Positions 8,538 through 17,822 of a DNA stretch of 64,000 nt are shown here, in pieces. Origin of the DNA: CAYQQK01 sp964420065 (GTDB lineage: Bacteria > Bacillota > Dethiobacteria > DTU022). The translations under genes and the position numbers were made by a program. Location: the NCBI GenBank assembly GCA_964420065.1, contig CAYQQK010000003.1, positions 84,564 to 148,563 of the forward strand, given 5' to 3'. The stretch's first letter is position 1; each line of letters begins with the position of its first letter. The notes beneath the pieces were generated by a model. The model did not search any database and was not told where the DNA came from. It saw nothing but the letters and a program-made list of their open reading frames with translations.

Positions 8538-9977
8538 ATGCTGGTGCAGCATAGCTTTTTTTACCTTCTCGCCCGGGGACTGCCCGGAATGGTGAGTTTA
8601 CTGGCTATCGCTCTTTTTACCCGGCTGATTTCGCCCGAGCAGTATGGTTACTATACGGTGGTTGCCGCCGGGGCAAGTTTGGCCGGGGCCGTGATTTTTC
8701 AATGGCTGCGCCTGGGCTTGCTCCGCTTTTTGCCGGCCTACCTGGATCGGCGGGAACAGTTTCTTGCCACCGTCGCCGCGGGCTACCTGTTTCTTGCCGC
8801 GGCGGTTACCCTCCCCGGGGTGTTCCTGATATTTCTCTGGCCGGAACCGGCCCTGCGCGGCCTGCTCGTTTTCGGCCTGCTGATCCTGTGGGCCCAGCCT
8901 TGGTACGAACTGAACCTGGAACTGGCCCGGTCACAGCTTGCGCCGGCACGTTACGGCTTGATCATGATCTCCCGTTCCTTGTTGCTGCTCTTCGCTGGCG
9001 GTCTGCTGGCCTATCTTGGCTGGGGCGCGGCCGGGCTGCTGACGGGGATGTTCCTCGGGTTCCTGCTTCCATCCCTTGCCGTTACCGCCCGTGAATGGCG
9101 GGGCGCGAACCCCGCCCGGGCCGACCGGGCCGTGATGCGGAAACTTCTCATCTACGGCTTGCCCCTGACGGCGGCTTTCGCCCTGGATTTTGTCGTCAGC
9201 AGTTCGGACCGGTTCATGCTCGGACTGATGGTGGGGGCGCAAGAAACCGGGCTTTACGCGGTTGGTTACGATCTGTCCAAACAATGTCTTTGGGTCCTGA
9301 TGGCAATAGTCAATTTGGCTGCCTATCCCCTGGTCGTGCGGGCTTTTGAGCGCGGAGGTCCGGAAGAAGCCCGGCCTTACCTGGTCCAGAATGCCGTCGC
9401 CCTTGTGGCGATCGCCTTGCCGGCGGCGGTCGGCCTGGCCATGTTGGCCACAAATATTGCCGGAGTGGCCCTGGGGCCGGAGTACCGCACGGCGGCGGTG
9501 CACCTGTTCCCTTGGGTCGCCCTGGGGATGTTTTTTGCTGGGATGAAAGCGTATTACTGCGATCTGGCCTTCCAGTTGGGGCGGAACACACTTGGCCAGG
9601 TCTGGGTGCTGCTGGCGGCGGCGCTGATCAACGTCGCTTTGAATCTATGGTGGATTCCGGTTTGGGGTTACATGGGGGCGGCCTATGCCACGGTTACCGC
9701 CTATATTGCGGGCGCCGTGTTCAGCGTTATACTGGGGCGGAAGATCTACCGGTTGCCTTTGCCGGGGATCGACCTGATCAAAATTGCCGCTGCCACGGCA
9801 GGGATGGCCCTGGCCTTGTGGCCGGTCCGATCCCACGCTGCCGGAACCCTGGTCCTGGCCGGACAGATTGTCTGGGGGGCGGCGGTTTACGGAATTTTGT
9901 TTTTACTCCTTGATGTCCGAGGCAGTCGCAGTATCGTGGCCGGACTGGCCGGCAAGTTTTTCCGCAAGGCGGCGTAA
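8538..9977 (+). CDS. Wzx-type polysaccharide flippase
   Basis: About 479 residues and 12-14 predicted membrane helices, in the MATE/MVF/Wzx fold; it should flip undecaprenyl-linked repeat units to the outer face. The N-terminal LLARGLPGMVSLLAIALFTRLISPEQYGYYTV is the family signature. Three starts are possible (TTG 8505, ATG 8514, ATG 8538); 8538 is preferred because GGAAAGGAAA lies at a normal distance. Between the Wzz-like gene and a glycosyltransferase, as in Wzx/Wzy systems. Confidence 0.85.
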   Translation: MLVQHSFFYLLARGLPGMVSLLAIALFTRLISPEQYGYYTVVAAGASLAGAVIFQWLRLGLLRFLPAYLDRREQFLATVAAGYLFLAAAVTLPGVFLIFLWPEPALRGLLVFGLLILWAQPWYELNLELARSQLAPARYGLIMISRSLLLLFAGGLLAYLGWGAAGLLTGMFLGFLLPSLAVTAREWRGANPARADRAVMRKLLIYGLPLTAAFALDFVVSSSDRFMLGLMVGAQETGLYAVGYDLSKQCLWVLMAIVNLAAYPLVVRAFERGGPEEARPYLVQNAVALVAIALPAAVGLAMLATNIAGVALGPEYRTAAVHLFPWVALGMFFAGMKAYYCDLAFQLGRNTLGQVWVLLAAALINVALNLWWIPVWGYMGAAYATVTAYIAGAVFSVILGRKIYRLPLPGIDLIKIAAATAGMALALWPVRSHAAGTLVLAGQIVWGAAVYGILFLLLDVRGSRSIVAGLAGKFFRKAA

Positions 9978-10076
9978 CGGGGGCTATTTCCTTTTTTTGT
10001 GGAGTTGGAGAATCGTTTTGGAGTTACCTTGCCCGAAACAGATCGGGGAAAGGGAAGGTAAGGGAGGCAGTTACCG

Positions 10077-11204
10077 GTGGCGGGAAGGGTTCCGCTTCAG
10101 TCAAATACAAGGCTGGCTATTTTTTTACCATCCCTTGAAGGGGGCGGGGTGCGCCGGGTTATGGTCAACCTGGCCCGTGGTTTCAGCGCAGAAAACACTC
10201 CGGTGGACATGGTTCTGGCCCGAGCCGAGGGTTCTTACCTGGCTCAGCTTCCTGCCGCGGTGCGGGTAGTCGATCTCCGTGCACGCCGGGTTGCCCGTGC
10301 TCTCCCCGATTTGGTCCGTTATCTGCACCGCGAACGGCCCGCCGCCCTTCTAACGGCGATGGAGCATGTCGGTTTGATTGCCCTCCTTGCCCGCCGTCTT
10401 TCCGGTATTTCGGTTCGGGTAGTGGTGAGTGTCCATACCGTTTATTCCCATGAAACACGTCATTTTCGGCATCACCACAATCGCTTCCTGGTGCCTTTCC
10501 TGGTGCGGCGTTTTTATCCCGGGGCCGGTGCGATTGTAGCAGTTTCCTCCGGGGTGGCCGCCGATCTGGTTCGGGCTACCGGTTTGTCGCGCAAACGGAT
10601 CCGGGTGATTCATAATCCGGTAGTCACTACGGAGCTGCTTGCACAAATGCGCGAACCGCTTGAGCATCCCTGGTTTGCCCCGGGTGAACCACCGGTGGTG
10701 CTTTCTGTCGGGCGTCTAACGGCGGAAAAAAATTTTCCCCTCCTGCTGGAGGCATTCAGCTTTCTCCGCCGGGGCGGGCGGCGAATACGGCTGGTGATTA
10801 TCGGTGAGGGGATGGAAAGGGCGAAACTGGAGACACTGGTTGCCCGGTCCGGTCTGTCGGAAGAGATTGCCTTGCCCGGGTTTGTAGCCAACCCCTATCC
10901 GTACATGGCCCGGGCGGCGGTTTTTGCCCTATCGTCCCGTTGGGAAGGATTTGGTAATGTCCTGGTCGAAGCGCTTGCAGCGGGAACGCCGGTCGTTTCG
11001 ACCGATTGTCCGAGTGGACCGGCGGAGATCTTGGACGGCGGTCGCTACGGTCGTCTCACCCCGGTGGGGGATGCGGCGGCGCTGGCCGCGGCTCTGGCCG
11101 ATACCCTCGATGCACCGCCGTCGCCGGCTCTGTTGCAGCGGCGTTCCGGCGATTTTACCCTGGAACGGATTTTGCCCCTTTACCGGGAGGTCCTTTACCA
11201 TTAG
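10077..11204 (+). CDS. Glycosyltransferase, GT4 family (GT-B fold)
   Basis: 375 residues, retaining GT-B enzyme. N-terminal acceptor half opens with FLPSLEGGGVRRVMVNLARGF; the nucleotide-sugar half carries SVGRLTAEKNFPLLLEAF and the donor-binding segment SRWEGFGNVLVEALAAGTP with its E-x7-E pattern. GTG start at 10077, GGGAGG about ten bases before. Cytosolic face of the membrane; sugar specificity unknown. Part of the polysaccharide cluster. Confidence 0.9.
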   Translation: MAGRVPLQSNTRLAIFLPSLEGGGVRRVMVNLARGFSAENTPVDMVLARAEGSYLAQLPAAVRVVDLRARRVARALPDLVRYLHRERPAALLTAMEHVGLIALLARRLSGISVRVVVSVHTVYSHETRHFRHHHNRFLVPFLVRRFYPGAGAIVAVSSGVAADLVRATGLSRKRIRVIHNPVVTTELLAQMREPLEHPWFAPGEPPVVLSVGRLTAEKNFPLLLEAFSFLRRGGRRIRLVIIGEGMERAKLETLVARSGLSEEIALPGFVANPYPYMARAAVFALSSRWEGFGNVLVEALAAGTPVVSTDCPSGPAEILDGGRYGRLTPVGDAAALAAALADTLDAPPSPALLQRRSGDFTLERILPLYREVLYH

Positions 11205-11310
11205 TTCCCCGGCCGGTTTCGCCGGTTTGCCCCGTCCTGCTTTATCGGGCCGTCCCTCCTGCGCACCCCGGTTTCTTCCCGGCCGATCTTGTATACCTGG
11301 ACCTTCACCC

Positions 11311-12600
11311 TTGCAAACAAACCGGTTCATACGCGGAGCAATCCTGGCTTCTCTTTTCGGCACTCTGCTGCTCACGCTCCAACTTGAGCCGGCTGTCTAT
11401 TTTTTCCCCTGGCATACCGCCGGGATGATCGTTTTACAGGTTACGATTTTCCTTTTTGCTTTGCCGTTTATCCGCTTCCCTACAGGACGCCTGCCTCTTT
11501 TTTTCCCCGCGCTATGGGGTGCCCTTTTCCTATGGGCCGTTATTTCGGTTTTCTGGAGCACCGCCCCCGGGACTACATTGCAGCATGCACTGACGGTTTT
11601 TCCGACACCGGGTTTAACTTTGTTATTGGTCTATTGCGACCGTGACCCTGCAGCCACTTTCTGGTGTTTTGCGCGGGGGATGACCTGGTTTGGGACCTTT
11701 CTGGCAACGGTAGGGCTGCTCCTTTTTCTGGTCGGTGACCCAATTGTCCTCAGCCAGTGGGAAGGACTGCAGGCCGTGCAGATGGGGCCGGTGCGGCTGG
11801 CCCAGGCGGTTCATTACCTGGCCGGATGGTCGCGCATTTCCTCTCTGACCGGCGATCCGAACACGCTTGCCCTCTGGCTGGCCTTTTCACTGCCGTGCAC
11901 CGGGTTGCTTTACGTCTCGAAACGGCTCCGCCCGGCCGGTTTTATTTGCCTGGCGATGGTGCAAAAAATTGCTTTAGCTTTTACCCTTTCCCGGGCCGGA
12001 ACCGGGATGGCCCTGCTCGGCCTTGCCCTGGCCTACCTCTTTTTAGGGCGGGATGCCGGAGGTAAGTATATGCGGGCGCTGGCCCTGATCATGGTTTTGG
12101 TGGCGGCACTACTGTTCGCCAATGAATACCTATTGTTTCCTCCCGATGGCGGCGGAACTTCTGTTTTGTTCAATAATTCGCTTGGATTGCGGGAAGATGC
12201 CTGGCGACTGGCCCGGGGGGCGTTTTTTCAGAACCCTTTCACCGGGAACGGTTTTGGTACGGCTGCGGATTTTTTGCAAAAAGCAGGTTTAAATCTATTC
12301 CACCTGCATAATGTCTATTTCAGCATTCTTCTCGAAAGCGGGCTGCTCGGGCTGGTGTTGTTTTTGATATTCTGGCTGGGGGCCATGGCTTTGGCTGTCT
12401 GGAAATGTTGCCGTCTCAGCACTGCTTTTCCTCCGGGCGCCGCTTTGTCCGACAGCACGATTGCCCTTTTTGGGGTGATGGTATTATTGTTGCCACTGAT
12501 CTTGCACCAGGTATTTGAAACCATGCTTCTACGGACCAATTTCCATACCCTGCTCTGGCTTTACCTGGCCGGGTTTGCCTCTCATCCGCGTCTAGGTTGA
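11311..12600 (+). CDS. O-antigen ligase/polymerase-type membrane protein, copy 1
   Basis: About 430 residues, roughly 12 helices, Wzy/WaaL superfamily. It is a clear paralogue of the next gene: both have RGMxxxG, QWEGxQ, RISSLTGxPNTLA and TFSRAG/TLSRAG in order, and a late external loop ending in HN (LHNVYFS here). The start is uncertain: the frame opens as far back as 10924, inside the previous gene. TTG 11311 matches the paralogue's N-terminus but has no good ribosome site; a GGGAGG at 11185-11190 points instead to around 11200, where only ATT is in frame. Polymerase or ligase role is inferred. Confidence 0.8.
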   Translation: MQTNRFIRGAILASLFGTLLLTLQLEPAVYFFPWHTAGMIVLQVTIFLFALPFIRFPTGRLPLFFPALWGALFLWAVISVFWSTAPGTTLQHALTVFPTPGLTLLLVYCDRDPAATFWCFARGMTWFGTFLATVGLLLFLVGDPIVLSQWEGLQAVQMGPVRLAQAVHYLAGWSRISSLTGDPNTLALWLAFSLPCTGLLYVSKRLRPAGFICLAMVQKIALAFTLSRAGTGMALLGLALAYLFLGRDAGGKYMRALALIMVLVAALLFANEYLLFPPDGGGTSVLFNNSLGLREDAWRLARGAFFQNPFTGNGFGTAADFLQKAGLNLFHLHNVYFSILLESGLLGLVLFLIFWLGAMALAVWKCCRLSTAFPPGAALSDSTIALFGVMVLLLPLILHQVFETMLLRTNFHTLLWLYLAGFASHPRLG

Positions 12601-12764
12601 GAGAATACGGACTTGTGTTTTTTGCTCTTTTTCCCCCGATTGTCCGGGGCAGGACTGGAGCGAACACTGGTCGAAGTAATGACTTTGTCCCGCGGCACGG
12701 ACCGGCCTGCGTTTCCGGTAACGATACGGCGGGGTAAATCATTTGACGGAACAGGAGTAACACC

Positions 12765-14081
12765 ATGGCCCGGTATGATCGTACCATCCCTGGAGAAACC
12801 CTGCGGCTTACACCCCGTCTAGGGGTGCTTCTTTCTCTTGGCGGCACGTTCCTTTTCAGCCTGGAGCTCTCCCCCGGGAAACCGCTGGTGCCCGGAGTGA
12901 CCGTTGTCATGCTTGCCTTCCAGTTGCTCCCATTTGTCTTTCTGGCCGCTGTGTTGCCGACCATACGTCTCCGCCTGGGCGGGATCACCTCTCTGACCCT
13001 CTTTTCAATGCTTGCATTCTTCTTCTGGGCGGTGTTTACTTCTTTCTGGAGTGAGCTGGCAGATCTGTCTTTGCGCCGGGCCCTGCTTGTTTTCGTTCCG
13101 GTACTGCTGCTGCTTTTGCTGGTTTATTGTGATCAAGCCCCCCTGCGCACCTTCTGGGTTTTTGCCCGGGGTATGGCCGCGGCGGGCTTGCTCCTTTCTC
13201 TGAGCGGTCTTTTCCTTTACTGCTGTGGCAAGACTATCTATCTCAACCAGTGGGAAGGAATCCAGATGTTTCAGTTGGGGCCGCTCAAACTGGTACAGGT
13301 TTTTCACACCCTTTCTTCTTTTATCCGCATCTCTTCGCTAACCGGCAATCCCAACACCCTGGCCGCTTACCTCATGGTTTCCCTGGTGCTTACACTGGCT
13401 CTTTTCGCTGCCAGGCATATCTCTATGGCCGGATTCCTGTTTTTGAGCGGTGTACAGGGGCTGGCTCTGTTACTAACCTTTTCCCGGGCCGGTGTTGGGT
13501 GCACGGTGATCGCGGCGGCCATTTATTTCCTTTTTACGGCTCGGGGAGGGCACGCGAAAATAATTCGGATCACGCTCACGGCGCTGATTGTGCTGGTCTT
13601 GCTATTTTTCCTGTTCGGGTTTTTATCACAGGAATTGGAAGGGGCGTTCCTGCAGCGCACCACAGCGCTTTCGTTGCGGGAATATTCCTGGAGTCTGGTC
13701 TGGAGGGCCTTTCTGGAACGACCGTTTACCGGGGTGGGTTACGGGGTTTCGTTCGAACGGATTCTGGAACCGGCCGGTATTGTGCGCCGTACGCATAACG
13801 CCCATCTCGGGGTTTTAAGCGAAACCGGTTTAGGCGGCTATATGCTGTTCATGGGCGTATGGTTGCTGGGGGTGGGGCAGGGGTTTTTGCGAGCCCGGCG
13901 TTTTTCAGGGCATGATACCGCCGGTGCGGCTTTTGCCGCTTCCTTTGCTTTGCTCACAGTTCTTTTGTTGCACCAATTCTTTGAAAACCTCATTCCTCGC
14001 TACGGTTTTCACACAGTTTACTGGATCTACTTGCTTGCCCTGGCAACCCATCCGAATATTTTGGGGGAGGACGGCTCATGA
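12765..14081 (+). CDS. O-antigen ligase/polymerase-type membrane protein, copy 2
   Basis: 438 residues with about 12 helices, tandem paralogue of the preceding gene. Shared markers: QWEGIQMFQLGPLKL, RISSLTGNPNTLA, LTFSRAG, and RTHNAHLGVLSE in the long late loop, where Wzy/WaaL proteins keep catalytic Arg and His. ATG at 12765. The stop overlaps the next glycosyltransferase start (ATGA). One copy could polymerise repeat units and the other ligate the chain, as in Wzy-dependent systems; which does which cannot be told. Confidence 0.85.
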   Translation: MARYDRTIPGETLRLTPRLGVLLSLGGTFLFSLELSPGKPLVPGVTVVMLAFQLLPFVFLAAVLPTIRLRLGGITSLTLFSMLAFFFWAVFTSFWSELADLSLRRALLVFVPVLLLLLLVYCDQAPLRTFWVFARGMAAAGLLLSLSGLFLYCCGKTIYLNQWEGIQMFQLGPLKLVQVFHTLSSFIRISSLTGNPNTLAAYLMVSLVLTLALFAARHISMAGFLFLSGVQGLALLLTFSRAGVGCTVIAAAIYFLFTARGGHAKIIRITLTALIVLVLLFFLFGFLSQELEGAFLQRTTALSLREYSWSLVWRAFLERPFTGVGYGVSFERILEPAGIVRRTHNAHLGVLSETGLGGYMLFMGVWLLGVGQGFLRARRFSGHDTAGAAFAASFALLTVLLLHQFFENLIPRYGFHTVYWIYLLALATHPNILGEDGS

Positions 14082-15097
14082 CGCCGGCGGGCCGTTTTGC
14101 AACACGGGATGGATTTACCGTTTCGGTGATCATCCCGACCCGCGATCGTCCGGATCTGCTAGCGCGTACACTAAAAAGCGTTTTTGCCCAAACTCGACCG
14201 CCGGACGAAATTATTATCGTGGACGACGCCTCGACCATGCCGCTTCATAACGTGTTCAGTGCTTTTTCACCCTCCAGGGAGGAAAAACCCGGGGCAAGGC
14301 GGGGCTCGTTTTACTACCGGTTGGCATCCCGCGGTGTTTCCTTACCCGTTCCCCGGCTGCTCTGGCACAGACTGGCCCGCCCCCTGGGTGGCGGTGCAGC
14401 CCGAAATACCGGGGCGGCGCTTGCCCGGGGGGATATCCTGATGTTTCTTGATGATGATGACACCTGGCTGCCGGAGAAAACGGCCCGGCAGTTGGCTGTT
14501 TTCAGGGATAACTCCGACGTGGGTCTGGTCTATTCCGGCCGTCGGGTAGTGGATGAGCAGGGCCGACTCATTTTTACCGTTTATCCCGAAGCAGCGGGAG
14601 CGGTGCACCGTCTTTTGCTGCAGCGCAATGTAATCGGTGTTACCTCGGCGGTAGCCTTGCGCCGTAAAGTCTTCCACGACGCCGGTGGGTTTGACCCGGA
14701 ATTGCCGGCCCGCCAGGACTACGATTTGTGGATTCGCGCCGCCGGGCTGGCTCCGGTTGCTTTCGATGGCGCGGCTACCGTGAATTGGATGGTACACAGT
14801 AAACCCGGGAGGCAGGTTTCCAGCCGTCCGGACAACTACCGCCGGGCGATTGAGATCATCTTTGGAAAGTACCGCCAAGCGTTTGCCACCCTTGAACCGG
14901 TCGAGCGCCGCCGTGCTTTTGCCTCCCAGTACGTGGTTTTGGCCGAGAAATATGGACAGGCCGGGCGTTTCCCGGCCCAGGCGGCAACGGCCTTGAGAGC
15001 CCTGGCCATTCACCCTTCACCGGCTGCCCTTTCCCGCCTGCTGCCGTATCCACTCTGGCTCAAGCTGCGCCGCCTCCTTGAACAACGGCGAACTTGA
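14078..15097 (+). CDS. Glycosyltransferase, GT2 family (GT-A fold), with insertion
   Basis: 339 residues. N-terminal VSVIIPTRDRPDLLARTLKSVFAQT and VDDAS mark the GT2 nucleotide-binding region, and the DXD-type motif is FLDDDDTW (residues 124-130). Between VDDAS and GGGAARNTGAA there is an added stretch of about 45 residues (near 57-103) that most GT2 enzymes lack; it may bind acceptor. A long C-terminal helical tail follows. Translationally coupled to the upstream ligase-type gene by four-base overlap. Confidence 0.9.
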   Translation: MTPAGRFATRDGFTVSVIIPTRDRPDLLARTLKSVFAQTRPPDEIIIVDDASTMPLHNVFSAFSPSREEKPGARRGSFYYRLASRGVSLPVPRLLWHRLARPLGGGAARNTGAALARGDILMFLDDDDTWLPEKTARQLAVFRDNSDVGLVYSGRRVVDEQGRLIFTVYPEAAGAVHRLLLQRNVIGVTSAVALRRKVFHDAGGFDPELPARQDYDLWIRAAGLAPVAFDGAATVNWMVHSKPGRQVSSRPDNYRRAIEIIFGKYRQAFATLEPVERRRAFASQYVVLAEKYGQAGRFPAQAATALRALAIHPSPAALSRLLPYPLWLKLRRLLEQRRT

Positions 15098-15211
15098 AGT
15101 AGCAGCAGGAACCGGGTTAGCCGGGGGGAAAACCGGTTCTATCCCTGTCCGCCTCCGGTAAAGATTTGTCTTTCCCTTTCAGGGGACTCAATACCACCAA
15201 GGAGACTTGTT

Positions 15212-16609
15212 TTGAGTTCTTACAGCAAATTCGAACGCGCCGCGGCCGGTCTCCTCGAGGTCCTGCCGGGGGTAAAACCGGTCCTCAAACAGGCCTACCA
15301 ACGCTTGAACTATCTTTTCTTCCGGGAACGGGGGTTTCGTTTTGCGCTCCACCCCGGGGTGCGCCTCATGACCCCGACCGAATGGGCCGGAATCGAAGCC
15401 GGAGCTGAGTCCAGGGAAGAGCTTTTTTTCGGATACTATGACAAATCGCCTTGGTCCCCGGACGGCACCCGTTTTCTTTGCCACCGCCTGGTCCCACCGG
15501 ATTCCGGTGCTGCCGGGCCTGCAGTTGAAATCATGCTCTACGATCGTGCGGCCCGCTGCACCCGGGTCCTGGGCCGCACCGTAGCCTGGAACCTACAACA
15601 GGGGGCGATGTTGCAATGGTTGCCTGGAAGCGCGGGTCGCAAGATCCTTTTTAATGACCGGGTGGAGGGAAAACTTGCTGTCCGTATTCTGACCCTGCCC
15701 CCGGCTTCCGGTTTTCCCTTATCCGCCGAAAAACGGGTACCGAATTCCGGCCAAAACTGCAACGGCAGCATTGAAAGTTCGATTCCCTGGCCGGTCCAGG
15801 CGGTCCATCCGGCCGGTCGGGAAGCGCTAACCCTTAACTACCGCCGTTTGGCGGCGTTGCGTCCCGAATATGGCTACGCCGTTGCGGCCGAAAACTTTGC
15901 TCCGGACCAGCCTTCGGCGGAAGACGGAATTTGGCGCATCGATCTGAATACGGGCCGGGGGAAGCTGGTTCTGAGTCTGGATTTCCTGGCTGCTTACCGG
16001 CCCCGTCCGGAAATGGAGAATGCGCGGCACAAGGTCAACCACCTTCTTTATTCACCCGGGGGCAGCCGGTTTGCTTTTGTGCACCGCTGGTTTGGGCCAC
16101 GAGGAAAGTCTTCTCGCCTCTATACCGCCGTTTCGGATGGATCCGGGTTGCGCCTGCACCTCGATCAGCGTATGGTTTCCCACTATTGCTGGTTCGATGA
16201 AGAGCGCCTTCTGGTCTGGGGACGCGCTCCGGAAGCGGGGGACCATTATTACTGCGTAAACATGGCCACGGGGGAGCGCGAAATAGTTGGATCGGGTCTG
16301 CTTGACCGCTACGGTGACGGCCACCCCAATTTTTCTCCGAACGATCAATGGATTCTTACCGACAGTTACCCCGACCGGCGGCGTCAGCGCCGCCTGCTGC
16401 TCTACCGTCCACAAACGGGCACCCTGATCGAGGCGGGTCGGTTTCTGGAGCCTTGGAAGTTCAACGGACCGGGCCGTTGTGACCTGCACCCTCGCTGGAA
16501 TCACAGTCAAAACGGTGCCGGCCTGGTCTCATTCGATTCCACCCATAGCGGCCGCCGCGGGACCTATATCCTTGATCTGAATGCCATTATGGATGGTTTT
16601 ACCACCTGA
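15212..16609 (+). CDS. Beta-propeller (TolB/PL22-like) protein of polysaccharide cluster
   Basis: 465 residues, TTG start six bases after AAGGAGA. Repeated blade-like segments are visible: WSPDGTRFLCHR, YSPGGSRFAFVHR, SHYCWFDEERLLVWGR, DGHPNFSPNDQWILTD, DLHPRWNH. Spaced His residues in the last three recall the oligogalacturonate-lyase (PL22) propeller, which binds metal and sugar acid, but no signal peptide is obvious and the catalytic set cannot be confirmed. It begins with a ~45-residue basic region, then ELFFGYYDKSPW. Position between glycosyltransferases suggests a role in glycan synthesis, binding or trimming. Function not established. Confidence 0.6.
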   Translation: MSSYSKFERAAAGLLEVLPGVKPVLKQAYQRLNYLFFRERGFRFALHPGVRLMTPTEWAGIEAGAESREELFFGYYDKSPWSPDGTRFLCHRLVPPDSGAAGPAVEIMLYDRAARCTRVLGRTVAWNLQQGAMLQWLPGSAGRKILFNDRVEGKLAVRILTLPPASGFPLSAEKRVPNSGQNCNGSIESSIPWPVQAVHPAGREALTLNYRRLAALRPEYGYAVAAENFAPDQPSAEDGIWRIDLNTGRGKLVLSLDFLAAYRPRPEMENARHKVNHLLYSPGGSRFAFVHRWFGPRGKSSRLYTAVSDGSGLRLHLDQRMVSHYCWFDEERLLVWGRAPEAGDHYYCVNMATGEREIVGSGLLDRYGDGHPNFSPNDQWILTDSYPDRRRQRRLLLYRPQTGTLIEAGRFLEPWKFNGPGRCDLHPRWNHSQNGAGLVSFDSTHSGRRGTYILDLNAIMDGFTT

Positions 16610-16679
16610 AGGGTTTGTTCCACCAAAACAAGAAGTCTATCTTGTTCAAACAAAATTCCGAAGGGGGAGGGTTTGCAGG

Positions 16680-17510
16680 GTGGATAGGGATAGTTTTGAC
16701 TCTTTTGATACACCGGGAGTCACCGTAGGCATCCCCTTCCACGCCAAAACAGATCCGGCCCATTTTCGTCTGGCCGTTGATTCGATCCTGAGCCAGACCT
16801 GCCGCCCGACGACGATACACCTGGTCCAGGACGGCCCGGTTGCTACGGCGTTGGCCGCGGCAGCCCGGGAATATGCCGCTGCCGATCGGAAGATCCGGTT
16901 ACTGGTGCTTCCGATCAATTCGGGTCTGCCTCTGGCTCTGAATCTTTCTATCCTTGCCGGTCACACCCGCTATTATGCGCGCATGGATTCAGACGACATC
17001 GCCCACCCGGAACGGTTGGCCCGGCAAACCGCCTTCCTGGACCAAAACCCCCGGGTGGATATTGTCGGCACCGGGGCGATTGAGTTTATGGAGGATCCCC
17101 ACCGGGAAAAGGGCATACTCAAGCAAATGCCTTCTGATCAAGCCGGCATCAGGAAAATGTTCCATTACCGGGATCCCTTTGTTCATCCTTCGGTCATGTT
17201 CCGGCGCTCGGTTTTTGCCCGCACCGGCCTTTACGATCCCCGTTTCCGTACCAACCAGGATACCGAGCTGTGGGCGAGGGCCCTGAAGTGTGGGGTGGGG
17301 GTAGCCAACCTCCCGGAACCGTTGCTTTATTTCCGTACGGTGGGAATGGTTCGTAAACGGGCGGATCTGGGCGCAGTACTACGGTTGGTCCGGGCCCGTT
17401 ACCGTTTCAACACCTGGTCGCCGCCGCTCAACTGTTTAAAGATCGCTGCCCTGTTATTTCGTTTTTTGCCGCATGGGGTACAGTTATGGGGTTACCGTAA
17501 ACTGCGTTGA
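16680..17510 (+). CDS. Glycosyltransferase, GT2 family
   Basis: 276 residues from the GTG at 16680, eight bases after GGGGAGGG; an upstream ATG at 16581 would overlap the previous gene and adds a non-conserved leader. The GT-A core is clear: GVTVGIPFHAKTDPAHFRLAVDSILSQT, then ARMDSDDIAHPERL with acidic residues 103, 105 and 106, and a later FVHPSVMFRR segment. Last gene of the cluster before the terminator. Confidence 0.9.
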   Translation: MDRDSFDSFDTPGVTVGIPFHAKTDPAHFRLAVDSILSQTCRPTTIHLVQDGPVATALAAAAREYAAADRKIRLLVLPINSGLPLALNLSILAGHTRYYARMDSDDIAHPERLARQTAFLDQNPRVDIVGTGAIEFMEDPHREKGILKQMPSDQAGIRKMFHYRDPFVHPSVMFRRSVFARTGLYDPRFRTNQDTELWARALKCGVGVANLPEPLLYFRTVGMVRKRADLGAVLRLVRARYRFNTWSPPLNCLKIAALLFRFLPHGVQLWGYRKLR

Positions 17511-17555
17511 ACGGTCCTTTGTGCGGGGTTTCGTTTCATCCCCTTGTACACAATA

Positions 17556-17581
17556 AAAGCCGGTTTGATCAAACCGGCTTT
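17556..17581. terminator. Bidirectional intrinsic terminator, perfect 26-bp palindrome
   Basis: AAAGCCGGTTTGA and its exact complement meet at a central GATC, flanked by A-rich and T-rich bases, so it can stop transcription from both sides: the polysaccharide cluster on plus and cspA on minus. Confidence 0.9.
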
Positions 17582-17624
17582 ATTTGCCTAAACGTTGAAA
17601 GCCTGATTCGAGGTTGGCCCGAAT

Positions 17625-17822
17625 CTATACCTTCACCACGTTGGCGGCCTGGGGCCCGCGGTTTCCTTCGACCACGTCGAACTCTACAACCTGGCCTTCT
17701 TCCAGGGTTTTAAAACCTTCCTCTTTGATTTCCGAATAGTGCACAAATACATCCCTGCCATTATCGACTTCAATGAACCCGTACCCTTTTTCAGGGTTAA
17801 ACCATTTAACTCGGCCTTGCAT
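17625..17822 (-). CDS. cspA: Cold-shock domain protein
   Basis: 65-residue single cold-shock domain, an RNA/ssDNA-binding chaperone. RNP1 KGYGFIEV (12-19) and RNP2 VFVHYS (25-30) are intact, with the WFN and usual C-terminal PQAANV. A strong TAGGAGGTAG ribosome site precedes the ATG, after an AT-rich leader (17823-17900). Bacillota name these cspA/B/C/D variably; the paralogue letter is a convention. Confidence 0.96.
   Translation of the reverse strand: MQGRVKWFNPEKGYGFIEVDNGRDVFVHYSEIKEEGFKTLEEGQVVEFDVVEGNRGPQAANVVKV

Noticed and set aside
8931..9503. 190-codon minus frame inside the flippase gene
   Set aside because: Antisense of a helical-membrane gene, giving a polar repetitive product without homology.
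12416..12988. 190-codon minus frame across the end of ligase copy 1 and start of copy 2
   Set aside because: Overlaps two convincing membrane-protein genes; Arg/Pro-rich translation typical of antisense reading.
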